A stretch of 64,000 nucleotides of DNA from Hofstenia miamia (taxonomy: Eukaryota; Xenacoelomorpha; Acoela; Hofsteniidae), in NCBI GenBank assembly GCA_900660155.1, contig CABFPE010000430.1, positions 290,589 through 354,588 of the forward strand, read 5' to 3'. The notes under the pieces were generated by a model. It saw nothing but the letters and a program-made list of their open reading frames with translations. It did no database searches and was not told the DNA's origin. Both the position numbers and the translations under genes were made by a program. Below are positions 38,201 through 48,986 of this stretch, in pieces; the first letter of the stretch is position 1, and each line of letters starts with the position of its first letter.

Positions 38201-41200
38201 CTCAACCACTCAACTCTGTGACTATAAGTATTCATCACATACCTATTACGTGATTTGAAGAAATATGTGATGTCTCAACAGGATGACATGTTCACAATGG
38301 GCGATATATTTATTTGCTTCCTCCAACATCTTCCTTTTTTCAATAGAAGTGAGGGCCTGTCGCGCAGCGGAAAGCAGATCTTCTTTACTTTCAAATTGTT
38401 GCTGTTTCAATTGCAGTTTCAGCCATTTGTTGATCCAACGGTCACAACCATTGAGGTCTGGTGAATATGGCGCCTGTTTCGAGAGAACGATTTGTTTGTC
38501 GCGAAAGAATTGTGTCGTGACTTGGGAAACATGAGGACGAGCATTGTCTTGTCTCCAGATAATCTCGTGCTGCCGTACTCTCCCATGCCGTTCACGGCGA
38601 AATTTGTCGATAGTGTATTGGACAAACTGTTTGTAGCGTTCACTATCGACTTTTTCATTCCTGTCAGTACCCTGAATCGCAAATTTGCCATCGTGAGTGT
38701 ACGCCAAAAGCAGCATTGTGCGCTGGCCCCTCGGTGTTGCTTGGATGGCCCTTGGTCGTGCGTCTGTTTTGGCGGTCCATTTCTTCAGATCACGCCTCCA
38801 AGGAATTGGAGAAAATGGTACCCAAGATTCATCTGTAATGACATACCGTCGGCACCACTGCTCTATGCCCAGTTCATGAAAGAGCCGTATATCCTCTTGA
38901 CAACATTGCACCCGCTGTTGCTTGTGGACTTCTGTTAAGGAATACGGAACCCAGACAGAGCAAATTTTTCTCATATTGAGACATTGATTCAGCATGGTTC
39001 TGACAGTATCTTTTCCTACATCCAAAAGATCAGCCAAGTGCCTTAATGATGCGCTGTCATTTTCTTCGATCAGTTTTTGCAGCTTGGTGACATTTTCAGG
39101 ACAACTGGATGACGAAGGGCGACCAGAACTGTGCCCTTTTTCCGTTGACAATGTTTCTGCTTTGCAATTGGCAATCCATCCATAAATCGTAGCCAAACAA
39201 GGCACATCATCTGGCCATACATTGGTCAATTTCCTGTGAATATCTCCGGCAGATGTTCCATTATGATACTCGGTATACACATAAAATCTGCACGCTGAAT
39301 TTGAATATTCCATTGCAACGCGACACACTAAAAACCAAATGAGTAATGATTATCATTCACACACATTATATTTCTGCTAACAGTTATAAAATGTAACCAA
39401 TCAACAATTAGTATGACATGCTAAATATTAATCATGCATGTACCTATGCGCAGCACACAATAATTGCATTGCAGCATTATTCTAATTCTTTTCCAGACAT
39501 GTTAATATAATGGATAGAATTAATGTTGAAAAACAACATGCGCATTTACATAAACATCTTTTGAACTAGTTGCCTCTTGTTTTGAGATGATAAAATAGAT
39601 ATCATAGATTATTTTGTATTTATTTATTGGGGCTCTAGGAATGGAACTATATGAAGCGATTTGTGTAATCATAAAATTTGAATTGTCCGAAATCGGGTTC
39701 ATTTTGACATGCCCTTCTTAAGGTTCCTGACAATGACTTAGAACAGGAATTCTTTTTAGCATTTTAATTGTCCATATTCAAAACAAAGTGAACTAAAATT
39801 ACTGCTATTTATTCTAAGAGTGCCCTCCACGTAGTTCAATACACATTTTACATTGCTTCCCACGTGACATAATTGTTGACTCCAAATATCCAGCATTCTA
39901 GATGTCTTCCACTGCATTTGTGATTTTTTATTTCAAATTGCTTAAACTCAACACACAGGGAACGTTGTATACTTTTTCTCTGAGATTGGTCCAGAAAGAA
40001 TATTCTTGTACTCCATACTGTTGGACCATTTGGTCAGGGAGTTGACCATTAAGAAATTGAGAAGCATTCAGATACGTATTTGTTATGTAGCCAGGAAAAA
40101 GGTATGGATCAAAAAATGTCTTGAAGTGTCGCCAATCCATACTGTAACTCTTGTGATTAAAATGAACGCTCCATTGTTTCATGAAGGTTTTCATCTACCC
40201 AAATCTGGCAATTGAACTTCTTAACTATTCCTTCAGATTTGAACGTGGCTTCATCACATAAATACTGAGGATTCTCAGATATTTGCTGTAGAATTTTTCA
40301 CACATTTTCATTCGGCAAATGAGGCCATCTTTTAGTAATTGTTGAGGTAGATGAAAACATTTCATTTGCATCGAATGCTAAATATTGTGAATTGTTCCTG
40401 ATGTCCTTCATATTGAAGTTTGTGATGTTCCGTCATTATTCGACTACCTCATCGCAAGATTCCATTGATTGCGTCTTTCTACCAGGGCGTGGAAGGTCGT
40501 GTACTGAACCTGTGTCTTTGAATATTCGATATGTATTTCGAATAGTTACATGAGTAGATGGATCTAGATTAATTTCCTTCTTCCAATGACGTTACACTTG
40601 AACCATAAAAAAACAATGAAAACACGATCTTTAATTGATATTCACATATTTTTCAGCAATCAAAAAATAAACGTTATCCAGTTTAAAATTAAAAGCAATC
40701 AATCACTCATATTTTAAATACAATTTATTTGCTGAAACACATTGCATTTTAAATGCTATAAGGAATTCCTGGACACCCTGTGTATATCTGACTGTAGTAT
40801 TTTGTGAAATTTCTACTATTAAATATTTTACTGAGTTTCCTTACTGTGAAATTTCTGATAATTAATTTGGAAAAATTCCTACATCGTGATTTGCTTAGTT
40901 TTCTGAGTCTTTGCTACTTTGGCACGAAATATGCTAACAAAAAACTCCTAGGGAAAGTACTCGGTAGTGATTCCAATGCTTTGATTTGACTCTTCCAAAA
41001 TTGGTTTAGGTTATAGATTCGCTTCCAATTTAACGTTATCCATGACCTAACGTATCACTATGTCAGTATAATTTTAGCACATAATCTCCAAGGAAGCTGC
41101 TTTATTTGACTTCAGACAATTGGACGTGGCCCCTATTCTTCTGATTTTAGATAGAAAACAAGATTCTATAACTCCTTTGCTCAACCAGTGGACTTATCAG

Positions 41201-44200
41201 GTAGATTTGAAAGTTTTTAAAAGTTTTCCACAGTGTTTCCTAGGCAATGGTCCATGAATTGCTCACAATCACCAACAATCGTGTAGATCTTAGTAATGTT
41301 CCTGGAATTTCTAGTGAGTTAGAACAGGTCGTGCTATCTGCCGAACAGGACGAGTTCTATGCAAAGGTGATTGATTCGTATCTTCATCATTTTCTTTACT
41401 TTGTTTTAGAGTATTTATTTAAACTTCGGTGATATTGGTAATAAAATTAAAGAATCAATGGAATCGTTTCAAAAATCCGCTCAGAGTATCAACAAGATCC
41501 AGTCCATATCTGACATGAAGGTAGTAGCAATGCAATTGATTTTTTTAATGGTTGTTTTTAGAACTTTATTCAAACGTATCCTGAGTACAAAAAGAAGTGC
41601 AGCTCACTCTCCAAACACGTGGCTGTAGTCGGAGAATTGTCTCGAAGAGTTCAAATGCACAATCTATTAGAGATCTCCGAGGTTGAGCAAGATTTATCCA
41701 CGCAATCCAATCATTCCGAACTATTACAGGTATTGGAATACAATGTTAAATAGATATTAGAAACGGTTATGATGTTGTAATTTTAGAAAGTCAAGGCGTT
41801 GATTTTGAATCCAAAGACTACACATCTTGATGCTGCGCGCTTGGTTATGTTGTACTCGTTAAAGTATGAAAAACATAGTAATAACGATATCACTGGTCTT
41901 CTTGCACTTCTCACAAAGAAGAACGTCCCAGAGAAACTTCGAAAGGTAAAACAATTTCAATTAAAAATACATCTTCACTATGATTCTTTATGCCAATCCT
42001 CACGATAATATTCATGACAATTAATGAGAAAATTCCTTCATTGTCTTAGTTTTCCCATTCGTTTCATTTTAAAACGAAGTGCTATTTACAGGCCAGTAAT
42101 TCTTCAAGTGAAAAATGGAATTAGTTTCTATTTTCACGAGGTAATGCCTAAAGAAAATTGATCTTTATTCTTAGGTTGCTGGAAGTATTTTGGATTATGG
42201 TGGAAGTAAGATAAGAGGAAATGAAATGTTTGGTGTCACTGATAATCCTATTAAGGCAACCAAGAAATTCTTCAGTGGACTCAAGGGTGTAGAAAACATT
42301 TACACTCAGCATGAACCTGCGGTCAAAGAAACTCTTGAACTTCTTATCAAAAACAAACTTAAAGAAACTCAATTTCCGTATGTGGGGAACAACAGTCTCA
42401 GAGAAAAGTAAGTGCTTAATCCATTATTCTTTGGTTTTGGTTTGAATTATGTTTAGTTCAATTTTTCTGTTTTATGTAACCTAATTTTATATGCGCCATC
42501 AAGCATTTTTAGTTGTAATAAATTTGTGGGATCAGGTAGCGTTCGGCTACTAAATGTAGAGTTAGCATGAGGTTTCGTTTCAGAGATTCATAATATTTTT
42601 TGAGAAATGCAACTACAAACCAAGGCCATCTATATATAAGGCCTTGACAGCACAGAAAATGGCATTTTCACCGGAGGCTGCAGATACAATTTTAGATTTT
42701 ACTGTAATGTGTATTAGACATACATTTATATTTATAATAATAAAAATCGACAAAATTTAATCAGACTAAAAAATGCATAAAGTAATTAATATTATTTAAT
42801 TTTTTATTCATTCTCTGGGTTATTAGCAAATTTTTTAACAATATATTTGACATTGATCTAAGTAATTGATCATTGCAGTTAAAATCGAAACCATGAAACG
42901 AGTGTCCAAATGAGAGTAGCTTCATCCATTTTTATCTACAAGTTGTTTTTGATAGTTGTTAAAACAGACCATATGAAAATACCAAAAATGACACAAACAC
43001 ATCTCTAGGTATATGGAGATTGCCACGTGATTTCTCTTTAATTAAGAAAGAATATTCTGGTAAATCAGTATTAAACTCTGCTTTTGCTGCAGATCATAGC
43101 GGTTTAGGCATAAGTAATCTCCATTATACCCAAGCACACAAATATTCAACAAAGCTTTCAATATAGCCAATTTGCTGACTTGTAACATCTTTAGTACAGT
43201 GCTGACAGACATGAGAAGATCCTGACATAGTAGTAGTAATGGGATCGAATTTGGTATTTTCAAGTAAATCAATGTGACTGAATTAATCGAAATACTTTCT
43301 TCACTTATCGGCATGATATATAATAATTACCTCTGGAGGATTGACGTTATCGTCCAAACATTGATGAAATAGGATCAGATGAGTAAAAGCCTGTCAAAAC
43401 AAACAAATCATTACACACATTTAAGCGGTGTTTTATCTATTTCAGAAAACTGTTGGTATTTTGAAATGATACTTGAGCAGGATCATTTGAGAGACATTTA
43501 ATTCTTCTATTAGATGCAACAAGATCTAGAAATTTTGATAACTCGCCTAATTTAGATAGAAAAAGCAATCTTTCATCACTTACTGAGAAAAATGCACCTC
43601 TGTCCGGATCATTAAAGCATTCACCAACACTCAAATTTCACATTCAAGCATTTCCAAAATTTGATAAACTTTTTGAGAAAAACAATTGTACCATCAAACT
43701 TTCCATCTACATTTAGAACACACATGATAACCAATAAATCTTCCGAGAAACCGTTAGACATAAACTCATTTAAATTTATTAACTAATTGTTCATTGTGTA
43801 AACAAACATGCAGCCTCCAGTCAAATACTAAAATTGATTGTGTCGTGGCCTTAGATATGGATGGCCTTGCTACAAACCGAGTCTTTTTTAATCATTTATG
43901 TATGAAGAACAGAGAACTTTTACATTCAAGAAGCTACATTAAAATGTTGCAATCAAAATATATGGATAACACTAAACAAACCCTGAACCAATGAAAGCTT
44001 CCTAAGGCGGAATCATTCATTCTAGCCTTGGTTTTGGTAAATTTGTTTATAATTTGTTCATACATTATTACAAGCGAAGCTCTATTTTTTTTCACATCTA
44101 ATAACAATATATCATACTTTCCCATCATCTAACATAGTTGATCGCATGTATGATCTGTTCGTTTGGGCAAAACGATGTGGTCACTCTTAAGAAACTTTAT

Positions 44201-46437
44201 ACACTATTGGTAATTATTTCGGAATTTGATATGAGCGGTTCATGGCATAGCTCTGCTGTATTTTTTCAAACGTTATTTGGCAATATTTCTGTCATTGCCA
44301 AAAAGCATTTACATTTTTGCCACATATTGGGATTAATTGTGTGAATCTTTTGCATAATTGGCAACTGTTTATCATTGAAGCAAGTAGAAATTTCCTACTC
44401 AAGTGAATCTATTATCGTTAAGTAAAAATGGGTTCGATAATTATCTTGAAATAACATTGTGGAAGATTTGGGCTGACGTTCTCAGAAAAATATTTTGCAT
44501 GCTTGCAAGGACTTCTCTTCTTATGTTGTTAAAAAACATTGATGTCATCCCAGAGCATTGGTTGTTTCAAAGTACGTCGGAAGATATCTGATGATTGTCA
44601 CTTTTCCAGCAATGATTTAGAATCTCTTATATAATCGCTGGATAGCAGACAAATAAGCAGTTAGTTGTCTTGAACTTAGTTTTAGGGCATCGACAGTTAG
44701 TTACTTTTGTATCATCAAATTGAGATATTTTTCTAGATAAGCAATAATTGCTGGTTATGTGCGATTAATTGTTCTAGTACAGCTATGAGATGTGATGATG
44801 CTGGTATTACGAGATATTTATCCGCAGCAATGTTGCTTAATGTATCGATGAATAAAAACCTATATTCAGAAATTGTGTGAACAATATATAAAAGCGTCAA
44901 GAAAAGAATTACAAAACCATGTGCCCTCGCAAAGCGAGGCAATTGCAGGTCAAAAAGAATAGGGTTATAAATTGGTTAAATAGTTCTCAGATTCTTGCAT
45001 AGATATCCAACTGAGAATCCATGTGTTGAGAAGGGCCATTATTCATTTTTTACGAGCTATTGCTTTTTTGTGCTTGAAATATTTTGCAATGTAAATATAA
45101 GGCTGTCAAAAATATTTTTTTATTGGTTGAATTTTGAAGGGAAAGCCCTATTTTCAAAAAAATTTATCAGTTATGACATTTAATAACATTTTTTATTTTT
45201 GTGAAATTGTTGGTATCAACATGAGCTCCAATCTCCATCAAATTTGCGCTAGCACAGCAATCTTGCTAAATAGCCAATTCTCAAATTAGAAATAGCAAAT
45301 GTGAGTTTATAAGAAAGTATCTTTTGATAATTTGTTATATTTTGTATATTTGAGATACAGTTAGGGAAATTTATATAATTCCATATATTTATTAATTAGT
45401 TGAAAATTGTGATGTAATTTAGAGTGCGTGATGTCATTGTATTCATAGTTGGTGGGACAACGTATGAGGAGGTGTTAGCAGTCCACTCCTTAAACATTGC
45501 TCATCCAAATGTTAGAATCATTATCGGGGGCACGTGCATTCACAATACAACCACGTGAGTGTATCTTTCATGTTTGTAACATTTTAAAATGCTCACTCTT
45601 GGTTGGTCAGCCACAATGCAAAACTTTTAATTTTACAAGCTCTGCTATGCTAATATAATAAATAAAGTAGTATCACAAACAGCGTCCTTTGCTATGAATG
45701 AAATAATTCAATATATGATCAATTCCTGGCTTGTTTTATTATATATATACATGTATATATGCCTTAGTAATTAATAGAAGTGGAAAGCAAAGTAGAAGCA
45801 ATACCTTTTTAAACATTTTTGATAAAAAGGCATATTCTATAAATTCCAAACTATTTCAGTAATATATAAAGTCCTTGTTAAAGCAATAAGAGAAAATTCG
45901 AAGGAAAAGTATAAATTTGCTCAGGAACATTTCAAACGATTTTTACAATCATATAATTGCTAATGAGAAAATTTAATGTACTGTTGTCGGAGCTGCCTAC
46001 AAAAATTGCATTCAATGAATCCTAGAATATGATGTTTACCTCATGCAAAACAAAGTTTATTTAGTAAAAAAATTTTCATTTCAAAGAAATTTGTACATTG
46101 TTTTAAGTTAAGAAAAAATACTTTCAATTGAAAAATTTAGTTTAAACTTTGACACCTCAATTTGAGATGGAAAGTAAAAAATGGTAATGATCAATTATGA
46201 AATCTGAAATACCTGGATATTGTGGTGTTCTAAAAAAATTGAAAGAAACTCCTTAATACATTTTGAAGTATTAACCCACAGGCTCAAGTTTCATGAAATG
46301 GCCCTCTTTTATAGGGTGTATGTTTAATGAATTATTGTAGGTAACAATGACGTTTTCTTGATATAGAATTATTTAGCTTCTTAAATGAAGTCATCGACTC
46401 GTTGCAGAATTCAGGCAGAATTGGTAATGCATATTAA
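26425..46437 (+). CDS. VPS45: VPS45, Sec1/Munc18-family vesicle fusion regulator (complete, 15 coding exons)
   Basis: VPS45 is a cytosolic SM protein that binds endosomal/TGN syntaxins (syntaxin-16/Tlg2 type) and controls SNARE assembly. Coding exons are 26425-26520, 28413-28547, 36521-36581, 36763-36842, 36884-36952, 37820-37908, 37988-38036, 41078-41200, 41244-41366, 41410-41520, 41562-41729, 41787-41945, 42175-42407, 45423-45554 and 46377-46437. All have GT/AG borders and compatible phases, giving 562 aa (human about 570). Diagnostic blocks include [11 protein letters not shown] at the start, [10 protein letters not shown] in exon 4, [18 protein letters not shown] in exon 8, [11 protein letters not shown] in exon 11, [12 protein letters not shown] in exon 13 and [13 protein letters not shown] in exon 14. 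Introns 4, 8, 9 and 10 are only 41-43 nt, whereas intron 2 (about 8 kb) and intron 7 (about 3 kb) are filled with transposons. The short last exon was placed by frame and homology and is the least certain. The 1166-bp assembly duplication lies inside intron 2. Confidence 0.95.
26663..26816. mobile_element. MITE family M1, copy 1 (VPS45 intron 1)
   Basis: The right end reads, on the minus strand, TTAGGCCGCGCGCAAACGAT and then ACAACTTTTGTTGC. The left end holds a mirror, GATAAAACTTTCGTTGC. The interior (TTGAATTCCTCCAATG) occurs inverted in copy 2 at 46765-46905. There is no coding sequence. Confidence 0.6.
27020..27628 (-). pseudogene. Decayed hAT (TTF/ZMYM1-like) N-terminal segment
   Basis: On the minus strand, [12 protein letters not shown] shifts frame into [13 protein letters not shown] and then [18 protein letters not shown], the conserved SDDPGLW.PVLTD block of TTF-type hAT transposases with Trp changed to a stop. 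A lower piece ([20 protein letters not shown]) matches the next conserved block. Frameshifts and stops make it inactive. It lies in VPS45 intron 1, opposite in sense. Confidence 0.6.
28728..30923 (+). mobile_element. LINE family C, copy 2, with restriction-like endonuclease, interrupted by LINE B
   Basis: Broken frames follow copy 1 from [10 protein letters not shown] onward. An open part (29534-29857) gives the restriction-like endonuclease: [66 protein letters not shown] and [12 protein letters not shown]. The chain then breaks into LINE B (29855-30672) and resumes at 30674 with [20 protein letters not shown] and [19 protein letters not shown], ending at the stop 30918-30920. The two halves are one family C C-terminus in the same orientation, so LINE B inserted into it. 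Family C belongs to the class that uses a PD-(D/E)XK-like nuclease rather than APE. Confidence 0.85.
29855..30672 (+). mobile_element. LINE family B, copy 5, nested inside LINE C
   Basis: It begins at ACATGTGGTATTTCC (the [19 protein letters not shown] segment) and runs through the RT C-terminal end with no stop to CDCPRCRKT (stop at 30599-30601), then GGCTAAATAAAGTCATTGAT and an ATT tail. It happens to fuse in frame to the LINE C endonuclease, giving a 355-codon chimeric ORF (29534-30601). It is nearly identical to copy 4. Confidence 0.92.
30646..32978. repeat. Identical 1166-bp direct duplication joined by a single N
   Basis: Copy 30646-31811 and copy 31813-32978 match base for base wherever I compared them, and N at 31812 joins them. 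The unit contains the end of LINE B's tail, the end of LINE C and the 3' part of LINE D. Identity plus an N at the joint point to two overlapping contigs laid end to end, so the ORFs at 31797-32087, 32330-32581 and 32529-32834 are probably artefactual repeats of those 1167 bp earlier. Confidence 0.93.
32088..34831 (-). mobile_element. CR1-like LINE family D: ORF1 with esterase, ORF2 deleted and broken
   Basis: On the minus strand the order is ORF1 (about 34790-33796), then ORF2 (about 33800 to 32200), then a 3' UTR ending AGCAATAAATTGCTTTTGAA and an ATT tail at about 32088. ORF2 has a 65-codon leader, a TGA, then [23 protein letters not shown] and ITETWLQHN; after a frame change [20 protein letters not shown] and SYH in place of catalytic SDH. 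The RT is cut off after a PDIFKKSD-like segment and runs straight into the 3' UTR, so most of the RT is deleted. An identical partial copy at 30919-31811 is the assembly duplicate. Confidence 0.82.
33796..34790 (-). pseudogene. LINE D ORF1 with SGNH/GDSL-esterase-like domain (frameshifted)
   Basis: The C-terminal frame (34503-33796, 235 codons) reads [36 protein letters not shown] and [15 protein letters not shown]; the last is the DGxHxSxxG block of SGNH hydrolases, an accessory domain known in CR1-type ORF1 proteins. An upstream piece in another frame (about 34795-34580) reads [40 protein letters not shown] and [10 protein letters not shown], then meets a stop before the esterase frame opens. 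The ORF is therefore broken at least once. ORF1 proteins bind LINE RNA; the role of the esterase is not settled. Confidence 0.65.
34832..35040 (-). mobile_element. LINE family D, 3'-end-only copy
   Basis: The sequence from ATAATAATAAGATTCAAAAG to about 34935 matches the 3' end of the LINE D copy next to it and lies directly upstream of that element's 5' end. This makes a head-to-tail pair on the minus strand. Bases 34936-35040 are GT-rich and unassigned. Confidence 0.65.
35041..35292. repeat. Long (AAT)n repeat with 61-N gap
   Basis: AAT/ATT trinucleotides flank N at 35169-35229. The right block is the 3' tail of the LINE B copy that follows on the minus strand. A non-repeat stretch of about 50 bp (35117-35168) lies just before the gap. 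The true length is unknown. Confidence 0.9.
35293..35745 (-). mobile_element. LINE family B-like copy 6, diverged subfamily
   Basis: The minus strand reads the WWPSR/HSME-like region, then [46 protein letters not shown], and [20 protein letters not shown] before the ATT tail. It aligns along family B but is diverged, particularly at the 3' end, and has a frame change. It is 5' truncated at about 35745. Confidence 0.75.
38246..39328 (-). CDS. DD34D mariner transposase, intact 360-aa ORF (VPS45 intron 7)
   Basis: This cut-and-paste transposase has an N-terminal helix-turn-helix DNA-binding part (about residues 6-115, including [16 protein letters not shown] and [19 protein letters not shown]), then [17 protein letters not shown] (the WVPHEL-type motif, about 124), YVITDESWV (Asp166), [11 protein letters not shown] (Asp261) and [12 protein letters not shown] (Asp296). 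The 34 residues between the last two Asp give the DD34D mariner signature. No stop or frameshift is present, and the true start may be the Met at residue 6 ([10 protein letters not shown]). I could not find terminal inverted repeats on either side, so mobility is unproven. It is antisense to VPS45. Confidence 0.9.
   Translation of the reverse strand: MCRVAMEYSNSACRFYVYTEYHNGTSAGDIHRKLTNVWPDDVPCLATIYGWIANCKAETLSTEKGHSSGRPSSSSCPENVTKLQKLIEENDSASLRHLADLLDVGKDTVRTMLNQCLNMRKICSVWVPYSLTEVHKQQRVQCCQEDIRLFHELGIEQWCRRYVITDESWVPFSPIPWRRDLKKWTAKTDARPRAIQATPRGQRTMLLLAYTHDGKFAIQGTDRNEKVDSERYKQFVQYTIDKFRRERHGRVRQHEIIWRQDNARPHVSQVTTQFFRDKQIVLSKQAPYSPDLNGCDRWINKWLKLQLKQQQFESKEDLLSAARQALTSIEKRKMLEEANKYIAHCEHVILLRHHIFLQIT
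39740..40784 (-). pseudogene. Decayed mariner-like element with one recognisable TIR
   Basis: The 5' end on the minus strand is ACACAGGGTGTCCAGGAATT (about 40784-40765), a typical mariner-like terminus. Inside are [20 protein letters not shown] (about 40530-40470), [20 protein letters not shown] (first catalytic Asp, about 40260) and a short C-terminal frame 40194-39928 ending near EKVY. Several frames are used and no left TIR is visible, so it is truncated and dead. It shares VPS45 intron 7 with the intact mariner. Confidence 0.65.
43000..44740 (-). pseudogene. Unassigned decayed element in VPS45 intron 13, possibly hAT C-terminal part
   Basis: The minus strand shows many short open stretches, for example [14 protein letters not shown] (about 44430), [20 protein letters not shown] (44122) and [18 protein letters not shown] (about 43260). 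The order faintly recalls TTF-type hAT transposases. No motif is decisive, stops are frequent and no terminal repeats were found. Confidence 0.28.
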
Positions 46438-46550
46438 GTGCAAACCTATTTTTATGATGGTGCTTAAAATTATTATAAATATTTTCAATTGTTGTTTAGT
46501 TTTGAAACTATTCTCTGTAATTTAAATTTTGGTAATAATGTGTTTGAATT

Positions 46551-46556
46551 AATAAA
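46551..46556 (+). promoter_or_regulatory. Candidate VPS45 polyadenylation signal
   Basis: This is an AATAAA hexamer 114 nt after the VPS45 stop. It is supported by position and sequence only. Confidence 0.4.
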
Positions 46557-46764
46557 TGTTAGAAGTGTTCCAAAAAAATTTGCTTATGAAATTGCAACCA
46601 CAATAGCATAATCAATGCAATGGGGTTTTTATTTTATGCCATTCAAAGATTAATGATTGTACTAAATGTATTTTGATCAAATGAAAAGCTTGATAACAGA
46701 GTCTACTATCAGCAAATTTCCATCTAAATTTCTAAAATCTCATTCGTAAAATTGCGAATGCAAC

Positions 46765-46905
46765 TAAGGTAAGGTGCAAACAGTACAACTTTTGTTAAGA
46801 TAGGAAACCACATTGGAGGAATTCAAATTGTTTCAAAATTATCTTATCACATTGTGCGCTATAGTTGGTTTAGCAAGAAAAGTTGTATGTTTGCGCGGGG
46901 CCTAA
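46765..46905. mobile_element. MITE family M1, copy 2 (VPS45 3' flank)
   Basis: Ends TAAGGTAAGGTGCAAACAGT at the left and, on the minus strand, TAGGCCCCGCGCAAAC at the right, each followed by ACAACTTTT, are inverted. The interior CATTGGAGGAATTCAAATTG is the reverse complement of copy 1 at 26663-26816. Confidence 0.65.
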
Positions 46906-46936
46906 GAGAAATGTAATCACTAATCAGATCTCAACT

Positions 46937-47408
46937 AAAATCCCTTGATTTAATTTTATCATTGTTTTTTCTTTAACATTGTTAATGTCATCAATTATTT
47001 CTTGATTGATTATAATTATTATTGTAAAATCTAGTAAATTTAGAGGGAATAATTTGTAAAACTGACGATGATTTATAAGTCGAAATATATCTGCATGTTC
47101 TTATTAAGGTTAATTAAGCTCCTAAAAAACGACATAAAATCCCTTGATTTAATTTTATCATTGTTTTTTCTTTAACATTGTTAATGTCATCAATTATTTC
47201 TTGATTGATTATAATTATTATTGTAAAATCTAGTAAATTTAGAGGGAATAATTTGTAAAACTGACGATGATTTATAAGTCGAAATATATCTGCATGTTCT
47301 TATTAAGGTTAATTAAGCTCCTAAAAAACGACATAAAATCCCTTGATTTAATTTTATCATTGTTTTTTCTTTAACATTGTTAATGTCATCAATTATTTCT
47401 TAATTGAT
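46937..47408 (+). repeat. 199-bp tandem repeat, about 2.4 units
   Basis: Units start at 46937, 47136 and 47335 with AAAATCCCTTGATTTAATTT. The first two full units are near-identical and the third stops after about 70 bp. A related dispersed single piece occurs at 51043-51172. The unit has no ORF. Confidence 0.93.
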
Positions 47409-48812
47409 TTCAGTACCAATGAAGTATTTTTCTTTGCTGTTTTTAGACATTTATCAATAGCAATAAAAATTCGTAAAAACTGAAAACTTTTTTAAAAATT
47501 GCTGAAAATCCTCTATTATAAATTCTAAGTCAGATTAAAATCTTTGAAGAGAAATAAAGGCTTAATAACGCGTTGTGTAAATAACCAGTTACGTATTATT
47601 AAAGATTCTTAGCAATTATAATAAAATAACTTACCAAAAATGTGTTACTTTTTCTTGAATCAAACATCATTCAAAGATGAATGAAGTAAATCAACGAATT
47701 CAGTACTTGATGCTGTACTTTTGCATTTGGAGCAAAGCCATTTTATGTATATTTACACAAATTAAAAATATATGGTATTTAAGATAGTAATTCATACGTC
47801 GACAATTTGTATGTCCCATCAATATGTGAAATGTCTGCGACACAAAGCCCTTAAAAATTTCGTCTCCATTAGTAGAAGTAAGAAGTGTCTGATTTTGACT
47901 GGAACAGCTCGTGACAGATAGACCGAGGTCACCTTTGCTCATCGATAATTGCCCATTTCATAGCTCAACGAAATGTTTGTGAAGTAGTGAGACTAAAATT
48001 GCACTAAATATCTTAATTTTATTTCTACTTCGTCAGAGTTAAACTGATATATTTATGCTCTGATCTTCTGCAATACAATCTTCAAGTTCTATATAACTTT
48101 CTCTAGAGGTGAATGTAATTTTATGTACATAATTTGACAAATCCTCAAAGATATTAAATTGAAAGTTGAATTTTTCTGTATCTGGTGAATGTTATTCAAA
48201 CATTTTCTTTTATAGAAATTAATAAATCTTAGATTTCGTGTTAAACAGTTTGAGTTTTTTAATACTTAATAATTTGTCATGCAGGAGAAGGTAGTGAGGG
48301 CGTTTTGTGCTATGAACTATTCATAGGCCTGAAATATATAAATATATAATTTTTTATAAACATTTAAACTCTTAAAATACGGTGCGGGTTAGCGAAATAA
48401 TGAGAGGAGACCATTCTCTACCTTGTGGTTTTTCACTTGTACGCGAGTTATAACTTATAAGCCCTTCTAGTAACTTTTTAAGTAAACCATCACAGATTTT
48501 GAAACATTTCTATTGAAATTAGGGCTAAAAGACAATGTTATTTTAATCAAGTGACACTTCATTCTTAAAATTTGAAATTCAGCATTTAAAGCTGCTAAGT
48601 TTCTGAGATGTCAACATTTTTATATTACTGATAATAGACAAATGTCTGATTGAAACAAGGAAACTTAGGTTTTTATTTTGAATAAATGGTGAATTCCTGC
48701 ATTTATCGAAGTTGAGAACAAAATACAAAAGTGTATATCAGAAAACACAGTACTAATTTACTGTGGATATATATCATTGCCTTTTGATTCTACAACATTT
48801 CTGTATTGAAGT
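47409..48812. other. AT-rich intergenic DNA between VPS45 and the receptor
   Basis: No gene or element with clear ends is seen. Open frames here lack recognisable motifs. Confidence 0.45.
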
Positions 48813-48986
48813 CAGGGGCGGACCCAGAATTTACTGATGGTACCAAGACCTCAAAAACGCCTTTCAGCACCTTTGTTTCTTAAGATTTGATTTTTTTCCG
48901 AAATTTTTTTATTTGAACAATATAACCTTATTTTAAAATCTGACAATGGAAATTCCACACTATCTACTCCTCTTCCTTCGCCACTG
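48813..48986. mobile_element. hAT-type MITE, 174 bp
   Basis: It has ends CAGGGGCGGACC and, mirrored, CAGTGGCGAAGG. The flanking 8-mers ATTGAAGT and ATTGGAAT agree at 6 of 8 positions, as an old target duplication would. It has no coding sequence. Confidence 0.6.

Noticed and set aside
38492-38938. 148-codon plus-strand ORF
   Set aside because: It is the antisense shadow of the mariner transposase.
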